Shown here piece after piece: positions 1 to 8,600 of a stretch of 20,337 bases of DNA; position 1 is the stretch's first letter; the number at the start of each line of letters is the position of its first letter. The notes under the pieces are model-generated. The model had not been told where the DNA came from. It saw nothing but the letters and a program-made list of their open reading frames with translations, and ran no database searches. Source of the stretch: Gryganskiella cystojenkinii (lineage: Eukaryota; Mortierellomycota; Mortierellomycetes; Mortierellales; Mortierellaceae). The stretch spans positions 1 to 20,337 of the forward strand of contig JAAAIG010000709.1 in NCBI GenBank assembly GCA_015852425.1. Direction: 5' to 3'. Position numbers and translations under genes: made by a program.

Positions 1-2
1 TT

Positions 3-58
3 ACCTTGTCCTTGTCCCAGTCCTTGTTTCCTTGTTTCCCTGTTTCCTTGTCTCTTCC
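3..58. repeat. Degenerate CCTTGT/CCTTGTTT tandem repeat
   Basis: The left edge is a pyrimidine-rich run in which CCTTGT or CCCTGTTT recurs about every 6-9 bases, about seven times in all, and fades into CT-rich DNA up to about 110. It holds no open frame of interest. It is probably a low-complexity tract in an intergenic region. The array may extend beyond the window. Confidence 0.55.
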
Positions 59-142
59 TCTTTTTCCCCGTCTCCTCTGTTGTCACACCCTTAAAACGCT
101 GTCAGCGCGTTACAAGGGGTTACAGCAAACACTATACATCAA

Positions 143-560
143 ATGATAAATGTTTGGGCATTCATTCTTTTTACATCCCTGTCTATTATAGGGGGGCACT
201 GTTATTCAAATTATCTTATCTTCTTCCAACTCGGAATACCTCAAAGATGCTCATCCACTTTCTCATTGCACTGGTTTGCTGGTATTCTCACAATCTGATC
301 TGGAACATAACACACCCTATTGTAAAGAACCTGCCGAGTTAAAATGCCAAGCCTTTTGTGATGTGGTTTCAGATGGCGACTGCGAGGGAGTAGTTAGCTC
401 AAGGGTAATTAAGCACAGCTGTTTCCTTATTACTTGGCCCAAGACTTTTACCATATGTAGTGATGCAGCAGTACTGAAGAGCTGTGCAGAGTTTAAATCT
501 ATGCATCAGGACTACCGTTGTATGTGTAAGGGCAAAAAGGTTATGAAGTGTCTAAAGTAG
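143..560 (+). CDS. Possible small secreted cysteine-rich protein (one short intron assumed)
   Basis: I do not recognise this gene. An ATG at 143 opens a hydrophobic, signal-peptide-like stretch (MINVWAFILFTSLSIIGG). A different frame, open from 192 to a TAG at 558-560, is strikingly rich in cysteine: ten in its last 80 or so residues, spaced C-x7-C-x3-C-x7-C-x12-C-x11-C-x8-C-x11-C-x-C-x7-C. Two 46-nt introns would join the pieces in phase, 201-246 (GTTATT...AAAG) or 282-327 (GTATTC...AAAG). Both give 123 aa. Both are shorter than every other intron in this window and have weak donors, so the model is tentative. If real, it would be an extracellular disulphide-rich protein. Alternatively the cysteine-rich frame is a terminal exon of a gene with another 5' end, using the acceptor-like TATTATAG at 184-191. 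Confidence 0.3.
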
Positions 561-790
561 CAAGATAAGACCTTACAGTAGATCCGTGTAACAATATGCA
601 AATAGAGGATCCCAGGCAGCCGTCAGGGTACCTCTCCACCTGCAACAGATAGACTTAAATACCGCGTAGCTTACTTCTGAAAACAACAGCTTTTTTCCAT
701 CATCAACTGCCTTGTGCTCTTACTGTATTTTCCGACGCCAAGATAGCCACAGTATTGGTGTCTTTTTAGAGATCTTGTTTAAAAAAATGT

Positions 791-2650
791 TCAGTCTGTC
801 AAATAACAGTCTGAAAGTGATATGTGTTCTTCCAAAACATCCCTGGCCCGTATTGTCATTCGGATATTGGACAATTCCACGAGACTCCTCCAGTTCTCTA
901 CCACCCATCGAGCCTCCACCTCAGTCCAGACACAGGTCTTGCAATTCGTTTTGTCGCTCCAGAGATGACATCTCGGTGCCTGTAAGCGTCTCAATCCTCG
1001 GAGGGTCTTCAGTCGGTGTAAACCCATGGGCAGGGTCAACGACAACTTTGTTTGGCATGCGGAATTGGCAGAAGCAGCATCCAGGTTTAGTGGGTCAGAT
1101 GACTCTGCATTATCAACGGCACTGTCGTCCTCCGCTTCCTGTTTCACCTTGTCCTCATCCTCCTTGTCGAGCTTGTTCAACTCAAGGACTCTCAGTCTCG
1201 ATAATCGAGAGAGTTGATCCAGAAACAGGTCCTGGCCTCGGCGGCGGTCGCCATCGTCCTCTCCACAATCTCTTTGACTCTGCTGTAGTACGAAACCCAA
1301 GGACAGCTCCTTCAGGCCCAGACAGACCCAGGACCGTCCATCGCGCTCTAAATTCGATGTTATGACATAATCCGCTTTAAAGACCTCGAGACCGTTGAAC
1401 GAACACATAATGTCATGAACGTGGGACCCTTTCAGGAGTGAACAATCATCGACATCCAGAACAGTAATCGTAGACAAGTATCCGGGGTATCGATCCTTGA
1501 TGAGTTGCCAGGAATCCTTATCAAAATTGGTCGAGTTCAGAGATAGCTCCTTCAGGGACGATTGAAAAGAGTTAAGGATAGTATCCAGATCCTGAATCCT
1601 GAAATTGCTCCGCCCTCGACCGAGGGATTTCAATTGTTGTTGTCGTCCTTGATGGAATCTGCCAGACTTGATCGCACGAGCCACTTGCGCCATGGGTCCG
1701 TCTTCCACGACTTCGACATCCTCATAGGCTTCAAGTTCGCGATCTTCACATCGGGTAGCCCATTCCAGACGAACGAGGTCAGGGCTGTTGAGGATGACGA
1801 GAAGTTGCAGTTGAATCTGCTCACGATTAGCTGGATAATACTCCTTGACCATAATCAATTCTTGCAGTCTTGTCGGCGGCGCTCGTTCTAGCAACTTAGT
1901 GGCCATATCCAGGTGCATCCCCCATTGGTACTCCGTACTAAAGAGGGTAAACTCGTACAGAGCGAGAGACAAGAGTCGGGACCAGAGAGTGTTATACTGA
2001 TCCATGAACACGCTCGGAAGACCATGAAAATCCCAGTTGTTGATCGAGAGATGAGTCAACAATGGCAACTCATGGGCTAGGATCGGTGTCAGTTCGACCG
2101 TGTGGAAAGTAGAAAGTGTCAAGTTCTTGATTGTGGCCTGTTGTCGTTCGAGAAACAAGAAGATAGCGGGATCCTTGATAGATCTGTTATAGTGTGTGTC
2201 GATCTCGAGAACCGCGAGGTTTGGGAAGAAAAGGGGCTTGTCCCCGTCACTCGGGTCTGGACCGCAGGATTCATCGAACATGTGGGAATGAACTTTGAGG
2301 CTGTTAACTAGAGAAGCATGTTGTCGAAGGTTTGAGAAAGAAGGGCCTATGTCGGGGTCGAACTCGTCACGATCCTGCCATAGATAGATTCGTTGCCAGA
2401 GGAGAGGGTACATGGTGGTATACCAGTCCTTCGAGACACAGAGAGCATGTCTGAGCGACCTGGTGTTGAGGAATGAGCCAATGTGAAGCAAGATTTCCGT
2501 GATGGTGACGGGAGACGGGTTGAGGATGGAGGGGAATGTGACCTCCAAAGGAGATGACAATGCTGTCGACATGGCTGATGTGGACTGAGGGTGGTGGGTT
2601 GACGACATGCCGGCATCCTTGGCTGAGGGTATGGTCGTGGTCAAGGTCAT
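791..2650 (-). CDS. F-box/leucine-rich-repeat-like protein
   Basis: Single uninterrupted frame of 619 aa from the first true ATG (2648-2650). The frame is open slightly further upstream but only with TTG. An F-box lies at about residues 48-90 (ITEILLHIGSFLNTRSLRHA, then a C-V-S-K-D-W-Y core and LLWQRIYL), which in this family binds Skp1 in SCF ubiquitin ligases. The remainder is irregular leucine-rich sequence (for example the segment around LKELSLNSTNFDKDSWQLI), which would be the substrate-recognition part. Near the C-terminus EARWVVENWRSLVELSNI matches a motif also present in the neighbouring + strand F-box gene (DAHWMADNWPALKSISG), so the two are probably paralogues. It is divergently arranged with that gene and shares its upstream region. 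The substrate is unknown. The N-terminal 45 or so residues are low-complexity Ser/Thr/Pro, and later Met codons (2606-2608, 2570-2572) are also possible starts. Confidence 0.85.
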   Translation of the reverse strand: MTLTTTIPSAKDAGMSSTHHPQSTSAMSTALSSPLEVTFPSILNPSPVTITEILLHIGSFLNTRSLRHALCVSKDWYTTMYPLLWQRIYLWQDRDEFDPDIGPSFSNLRQHASLVNSLKVHSHMFDESCGPDPSDGDKPLFFPNLAVLEIDTHYNRSIKDPAIFLFLERQQATIKNLTLSTFHTVELTPILAHELPLLTHLSINNWDFHGLPSVFMDQYNTLWSRLLSLALYEFTLFSTEYQWGMHLDMATKLLERAPPTRLQELIMVKEYYPANREQIQLQLLVILNSPDLVRLEWATRCEDRELEAYEDVEVVEDGPMAQVARAIKSGRFHQGRQQQLKSLGRGRSNFRIQDLDTILNSFQSSLKELSLNSTNFDKDSWQLIKDRYPGYLSTITVLDVDDCSLLKGSHVHDIMCSFNGLEVFKADYVITSNLERDGRSWVCLGLKELSLGFVLQQSQRDCGEDDGDRRRGQDLFLDQLSRLSRLRVLELNKLDKEDEDKVKQEAEDDSAVDNAESSDPLNLDAASANSACQTKLSLTLPMGLHRLKTLRGLRRLQAPRCHLWSDKTNCKTCVWTEVEARWVVENWRSLVELSNIRMTIRARDVLEEHISLSDCYLTD

Positions 2651-2895
2651 GGTGATGGAAATGGCAGCAGAGGGTAAGTAATGCAACGGAAAGAAAAAAG
2701 GCAGACAGAAAATTTGTAACCAGCCGCAGCAAAATTTAAGGAATAGTCATACAGAGACGCGTGCTAAAGTCTTGTTGTGGCTTTTGTCTGTCCTCCTAAA
2801 ATGCATGGCACCTTTTTTCTCCCGGATGGTGTGTCAATCGAGACTGACGCACTGTTGCCTCCAAACCGATTCGCTCCGCAGTTCCCATTCTTGCA

Positions 2896-2903
2896 TATAT
2901 ATA
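2896..2903 (+). promoter_or_regulatory. TATA box of the + strand F-box gene
   Basis: TATATATA in the context TTGCATATATATAGCTCC. It lies about 55 bp upstream of a consensus splice donor at 2956, so transcription would begin near 2925-2935 and produce a short non-coding first exon. Confidence 0.6.
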
Positions 2904-2955
2904 GCTCCCTTCCCCACGACTTATTTCACATCATCAGCCTCTTCTGCTCTTATCT

Positions 2956-3050
2956 GTAAGTTCTTTCTTTGTCTTTGACTTTCTGATCTGATTTGATACG
3001 CCTGAATTACTAACCTTGGTCCTTCTTTTGCTCACTTGCCTTGCCATCAG
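2956..3050 (+). other. 5'UTR intron of the + strand F-box gene
   Basis: The donor is GTAAGT at 2956-2961, the branch site a perfect TACTAAC at 3008-3014, and the acceptor CATCAG ends at 3050 after a pyrimidine-rich stretch. The length is 95 nt, like the coding introns elsewhere in the window. It sits upstream of both candidate start codons (3097 and 3154), so it is a leader intron. This is among the cleanest splice signals in the window. Confidence 0.75.
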
Positions 3051-3153
3051 TTGTTGCAGTTTTTTTTTCTGATATCTGTGGATCACTTTGCCTCCAATGG
3101 CCTTTCTTCCTCATCATTTCAAATTCATCTCTTGGCATTTAGCTCCGTACACA

Positions 3154-4242
3154 ATGAACAAGTCGCCACTCGACATTCCTGAGGTCTTGATGCTTATCTG
3201 CCAAATTCTAAAGCCCAAGGACCAGGTCGTTTGCATGTGCGTCAGCCGGAGCTTTTACGATGCTACTGCACCATATGTATGGAAGTCAACTTTTAATAGA
3301 TCGCACTACAGGAGAGAAGGATCGCATTTCTTGAGTGGCCTCCGGCGCAACATACACCATATTCGGAAACTCTACCTCCGAGACTCTGATGAAGTCGCTG
3401 TCATTTATCAAAGCATCTCCCGGGATCATTGGTCATCCTCACAACTCGAGTCCCTGACCCTATCTGACATCCCGGTCAGTGATCAAGTCTTGGCAGCAAT
3501 TTTGAGACACATACATCAATTGAAAGATCTGAATGCAGATGGAACCGGCTTTGGACCCCTTTCATTTCAGACACTTATAGGGACGCGGGAGATCATGCAA
3601 GATGGTGAAGGCGGTAAGCATGCGATGGGGGTGGGGCCAAGAAGGCTCTGTGATTCGATCGAGGAACTGGATATTTGTTACTGCAACGACGTTACAGGCA
3701 ACATGGTCCAGACTATCCTTGAAAATTGTCCCAGGCTGTTACGGCTCTATGCTGAACGCATATACGTCTCGCAGATTGCGAACGGCCATGAGTGGGTCTG
3801 TACACTACTGGAGGTTTTCAATGTGCACATCAGCGCGGCGGATGTTCTCCACGATGACATTCCAGGCAGGGCTTTGCATCGTGCGGTTCATGCCCAACTT
3901 GCTCGATTGACCAAGCTCCAGTTCCTGGTGATTTCAGACGAGGATACAAAAGATGAGGGTCAAAACCCAACACTGGCTCTGCGGCTGGAGTCAGGTTTGG
4001 ACCAGTTGAGGTGTCTGCAGGACCTGCGGAACGTCGAGTTTCATTGTGAGGGTAGTTCCGAGATGAGTGTGGCAGATGCTCATTGGATGGCTGATAATTG
4101 GCCTGCACTGAAGTCCATCTCAGGAGATATTTTCAACCCGGTCAAGGGCATCGCTTATGAGATGCAAGAAGTACTGGAGGCCAAGGGCATACAGGCAAGT
4201 TTTGGAGAGCCTTACTATAGGGGTAGTCGTAGGGGGCCATAA
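3154..4242 (+). CDS. F-box protein, paralogue of the neighbouring minus-strand gene
   Basis: Intronless coding frame of 362 aa from the ATG at 3154 (MNKSPLDIPEVLMLICQILK), chosen because the F-box begins at once. An in-frame ATG at 3097 would add 19 residues. The F-box spans about residues 4-47 (LDIPEVLMLICQIL, then VVCMCVSRSFYDATAPYVWK). F-boxes dock on Skp1. The rest is weakly leucine-rich (IRKLYLRD, LESLTLSDIPVSD, IEELDICYCNDVTG), reminiscent of cysteine-containing LRRs of FBXL proteins. The C-terminal DAHWMADNWPALKSISG echoes the motif in the 619-aa neighbour. It has its own TATA box and a leader intron upstream. Likely role: substrate adaptor of an SCF ubiquitin ligase, target unknown. 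It is much shorter than its neighbour because it has fewer repeats. Confidence 0.85.
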   Translation: MNKSPLDIPEVLMLICQILKPKDQVVCMCVSRSFYDATAPYVWKSTFNRSHYRREGSHFLSGLRRNIHHIRKLYLRDSDEVAVIYQSISRDHWSSSQLESLTLSDIPVSDQVLAAILRHIHQLKDLNADGTGFGPLSFQTLIGTREIMQDGEGGKHAMGVGPRRLCDSIEELDICYCNDVTGNMVQTILENCPRLLRLYAERIYVSQIANGHEWVCTLLEVFNVHISAADVLHDDIPGRALHRAVHAQLARLTKLQFLVISDEDTKDEGQNPTLALRLESGLDQLRCLQDLRNVEFHCEGSSEMSVADAHWMADNWPALKSISGDIFNPVKGIAYEMQEVLEAKGIQASFGEPYYRGSRRGP

Positions 4243-4358
4243 TAGACCTAGGATAATTCGCCACTTCCTCGGAGACGGGGGAAGTTTACCTGCATTTCAT
4301 AGTAATATCATGATTAAAGACATGGGAAAGATATCAAAGAAAAGAGACAGCTTTAAAT

Positions 4359-5075
4359 TTATTCACAAGGCATCCTATTGTTGCTCGGTGAAATGCTAAG
4401 TTTCCTCGAGTAGTTGTCGCGTGCCGGTATCTCCTCCGCGATCTGGGACCAAAACCACACAATCTTCCCAAGCTCCGATTTCGCCCCTTCCTGCCAATCA
4501 CCTCTGTAGTTCATTTTCTCCTTGAGCTTGCTCGTCTTGAACGAAACTGTCTCGTCCTCATGTAGAGTGCATTCAATAAAAGCTCATTCGGGTGAGTCCG
4601 TCACAATCCCATTAGCTCTCTGCTTTCCTGCCGGCTCGCGGCTCATCCTCTCCATAAACGTCGCATGTCCCACGGTTGCGCTTTTTTGACGTCAAAGCCG
4701 ATTCTCGTTGGACAGTGTTCTGAGCCACTCCACCCCCCTTTTGAAATCATCTTTATTCATCTCTCCCACGCCGAGACTGTATTTATGATTTTTCCGAGTG
4801 GACCGAAAAATCCACCGACCCATTTTCTCTACGGCCGCTGAGGTCTCGTTGTGAATCAAGGTACAGGTCGTCCTTGAATAGCTTTGGCGCCGCAACCAAA
4901 AACGAGGCCACCGCCATCGTCTTTGTAACCTCGTTTGCTCCGAACAAGTTGAGCACATCTGTCTTTGACTTGACTCGAGGAGAAGTTGCCCCTGTGCTTT
5001 CCTTCTGACAGTTTGAATCCAGTGGAGTTGACTGAATGTCGGGAAACGACGGGAGAACCACAAGATCAGGGTCAT
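4359..5075 (-). pseudogene. Decayed Crinkler (CRN)-type gene, nuclease-like C-terminal region
   Basis: On the minus strand, recognisable protein segments run in order but jump between frames. First comes VTKTMAVASFLVAAPKLF followed by an NGSVDFSVHSEK segment, which ends at a stop at 4783-4785. A second frame then carries KYSLGVGEMNKDDFKRG. A third frame starts at a six-base C/G run (4733-4738) and carries VAQNTVQRESALTSKK. Another frame follows with GIVTDSPE, an in-frame TGA, then FIECTLHEDETVSF and a last stop at 4359-4361. The order, with an acidic VDF, an E-x-(K/N)K element, an AQN-x-VQ-ES stretch and an (IVTD)-(ECTL) stretch, resembles what I know of the C-terminal region of Crinkler-like proteins of Mortierella and Rhizophagus, often described as PD-(D/E)XK nuclease-like. 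At least three frameshifts and one internal stop show it is dead. No N-terminal ubiquitin-like or NTPase part is visible upstream. The family assignment is from memory; the pseudogene status is seen directly. Confidence 0.6.
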
Positions 5076-5611
5076 TTTTTACCTATGTGGTTTTCATTCT
5101 CTTTCTATTATCCTTTCTTTCTCGTCCAGAGTTATCGGTTCCTGGCCCTGTGTCCCAACACCATTGGATCCATTGGTGAGAGCGGTTCTTCAATTCCGAA
5201 GTCCGAACTACTACCCCTTGGTTCACGACACACCTGCAGCGTGTGTAGCGGTTGCTTATATCAGCAAAGATGACCAAGAGACCTGTATTTTCTCCCAGGG
5301 AATATACAGGGGTCCCGTCAACACGACCATGGATTTGAATCTCAACGTCCAATGCTAAAGCGTGTCACTACCACAGGCAGTACTTTTATCATCAAGCAGT
5401 ATAGCTGAAGACCTCCTGCAACTCAAATATGACAAAAGGAGAAGTAATTATCAAAAATAGTCCAGAGTCCCTGTATCTTCCTAGCACCAAAATACAAGGG
5501 CCTCTGTGTTTTCAATATACCAGAGCCCCCTGTTTATTCCTCTTTTACATTTTTCCCGAGTCTGATTATATTTTTTTTATACTTTTCTTTTCTCCTTGGA
5601 GAGACGGGATA
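5076..5611. other. Spacer between Crinkler relic and ABC transporter gene
   Basis: No secure gene. A + strand frame from about 5110 to the TAA at 5356-5358 reads rather protein-like (for example VHDTPAACVAVAYISKDDQE) and follows an acceptor-like TCGTCCAG near 5130. It has no ATG and no identifiable upstream exon, and I do not recognise it. The last 250 bases are probably 3' flank of the ABC transporter gene, whose stop is at 5612-5614 on the minus strand. Confidence 0.3.
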
Positions 5612-8600
5612 CTACCACTTGTTACTCTTGACCTTGATGACCAAAGCCGCCCAGGCCAACAGTCTGTAGGAAACAACGACCGCGATAAACAGGCCCATGT
5701 ACAGATTCCAATCCAGATCCTGGAATCCCAATAGTTCCAAAGCGGCCGCACCGGTCGGGTAAGGGCAAGCGCCTATATCGTGTTGAAGTTGTGTGCAATC
5801 AAAGACCTTGCCAACAAACTCGTTTCGGGCCAAGATCACGGATCCGTACTTGAACAGGGACACATAGTTGATGTCTGCCAACCATTTCGGAAGATTCAAG
5901 GACAGGAATCCTGTCATGAAGGAGAATACAGCGATCTGTATGGTCGTAATCGCAGCAGGAGTGCATTGTTAGAGTGCAGTTCTCCGCTTGAAATGACAAA
6001 AAAAGTTCGACATGCAAAAAAATAACCCCTCAAGAACTTACCACTGCACTCATGACGGTGATATTGAATCCTGCATGAGAAGTAAAAGTGGAGAAGGCCA
6101 GGCCGATACTCTCACCCGTGTTGATGTACCCAAACATGATGATCCAGAATGAGAAGAACTTGAAGATCGTGGTCTGCAAACGCGTGAACACCAACATGAA
6201 CACAGTTACACCTAGAGACCCAAAGATCTCCAGCGGCAACTCGTTCACCAAGAATGAAAAGAAGAATGATGAGGCACTGTAGCCGCCATCCGAGATCTCA
6301 CGGTACGCGAGATCTCGCTGTTGTTTTTTTAATACCACAATGTTATAGGAAAGAGACAACACAAAACGTCAGCAGATCAATGCAAGAAAATAATCCATAA
6401 CAAGCAAATATTTGCGTGGGATATTTTTGTTCTTACCTCCAAGGGATATATAGCCACATTATTCAACATGCCCATGAACACAATGGGAGAAGTCTGTTGC
6501 AGCAAACCAAAACGACTGATCACATCCGCAGGTTTGTTTCCGAGCGGAGCAAAGAAGATGGCCATGACGAGACCAGTTATGATCGGTTGAAAGACTCGGT
6601 TGAAGTAAAGACCCTTCTGACGGTAGGTGTTCAAGAACGATCGTTTCGTCAGGATCGGGAACGCCTTGGCAAAGTTTGCGTATTGAGGGTTGACCTTGGC
6701 CAGCTGTCCGAGAGGTTGGTCCTTCAATTGGGAGGCCAACATCTCGGTCTTGTTCTCGTTGAATCGATCAACCAATGTGGCCACAACCTTACGGGTCCTC
6801 TCCTCCAAATCGGGGGCTCGGAGGTTGACTGAAGCTGTGTCCAGGATGAAATCCGGAACGTTCGTTAACGGAGGAGCGATATGACCCGCCTGCTCAAGGT
6901 ACTCCACAACCTTGTCTGCTCTCCCGGAGTAAGCAACACAACCGCCAGTGACCAGCAGGACAACGTTATCAAAGACATGCCAGATATCCGCACGCGGCTG
7001 GTGGATCGTACAAACGACCGTCCGACCACTGGCGGCGATCCTCTTAAGCGTCAGGACCACAGCCTTGGCCGTCAATGCGTCCAATCCACTAGTCGGTTCA
7101 TCCAAGAACAAACAGGCAGGCTCTGTCACAAGTTGAATACCGATCGAGATGCGGCGACGTTCACCACCAGAGATACCCTTGACAGTTGTGCTACCGACAA
7201 TCACATCAGCGCACTCGCGAAGACCCAAGAGGTCAATGATATCCTCAACCTTCGCAAACTTGTCGACCTTGGAAATGATGCTGTCCATTCGGAGTTCAAC
7301 CGCGTACTGGAGTGTCTCTCGTACAGTCAAGTGAGAGAGCAAGAAGTAGTCGTCCTGACGTACATAGGAGGAGACGCCGTTGATCATACGAAGGGAAGGG
7401 TCCTTGGTATCGTTGAAGAAAATGGAACCTGTCCCCTTCAAACTGGCGGGTGTACGGTGCAACAGCGCGTTCAACAGGGTCGTCTATAAAGTTGACGGCA
7501 AAAGGCCATGGGAGGTTAGAAAAGTGGTATACTAGAGCAGACCGCATAAGACAATGTGTCTCTTGATTTTTGCAATGTGTAGTGTTACTTTTCCGGCACC
7601 ACTTCCTCCCAAGATCGCGGTCAGTTCACCGGCCGGGAAGACAACATCCACATTCTTGAGCAGCTGTTTTTCAGTCGGCTCTTTGCTAAGGTAGCGCCAA
7701 AGGCCCGAAAGACTCCATTCAAACTTAGCCAAGAACACAGACATACTCAACCCCTCGACGCGAATCCTCACGGGATCCTTATGTTCCAACCCCTTGGAAA
7801 AGACATCGAGACGGGTCTCCATCAGCCCAGCTTTTTCAATGTCAAGACTTTCGGCAGAGGTACCAGCGGAGTGGTTCTCGCGGCTCTGGGCTAGAGTAGT
7901 GGCTTTGGCGGGTTGGCGAGGATAGAACATGCTGGCGATTTGATTAATCACAATGTCCATAAGTGTTGGACCGGTCCCTATCGCTGTTGGGTTCACAACA
8001 TTGACCGTCAAGGCCAGCCAAGCGAGGAGGAGGAACCCGAAGAAGTAATACGCCATGAACCCGATAGGGTCTATATTGGCATGGAACGATGGCAGATTAG
8101 CGAGGCAGAAGAAGAAGAAAAAAGTGGGGAAAACAAAAATATTGATACACGTATTATTACTGGGGTAGTACGAAGTCTTGATATCCAACTGTCCAGTTAG
8201 GATCAAGTTGCCATCCCACGCCGCACATTTGATCGGATCCCAGGAACCGTCTGGTAGGAGCCGGTCAGCAGGGCATTCGAATCTGTGGTTCGTAAATTCG
8301 TTACTAGCAAGGATCGAGTAACCGAGATTAGGGTAGGCGAGGTAGGTGATCCATCGAAGCCATACAGGTATACTGCTTGTCACGACGAAAAATCCAGTAG
8401 AAAGACCTAAAAGCGAACGTTGGCCTTTAGTTTGGGAGGTTTTATTGCGCGTGTACTCATGCCACTAGCCATGGTCGAAAAGAGTAATAATTGTAATAAT
8501 TTCTCCTCAATGGGTTTCTCAACAACTTACCAAAGAATGCCCAAATCGTGTTTCCGAGAAGGGACGCCGACGAGAACCTTCGGACACTGGAGGAGCAAAA

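Larger units (their letters stand above)
2651..3153. promoter_or_regulatory. Shared divergent promoter region of the two F-box genes
   Basis: About 500 bp separates the start codons of two head-to-head F-box genes. On the + side a TATA box (TATATATA, 2896-2903) is followed by CT-rich initiator-like DNA. No equally clear TATA box is visible for the minus-strand gene. Any common regulator would have to act from here, but no specific operator can be named from sequence alone. Confidence 0.5.

Noticed and set aside
6416..7489. Several long + strand frames across the second nucleotide-binding domain
   Set aside because: They are shadows of the ABC transporter exon on the other strand, which carries every expected ATPase motif.
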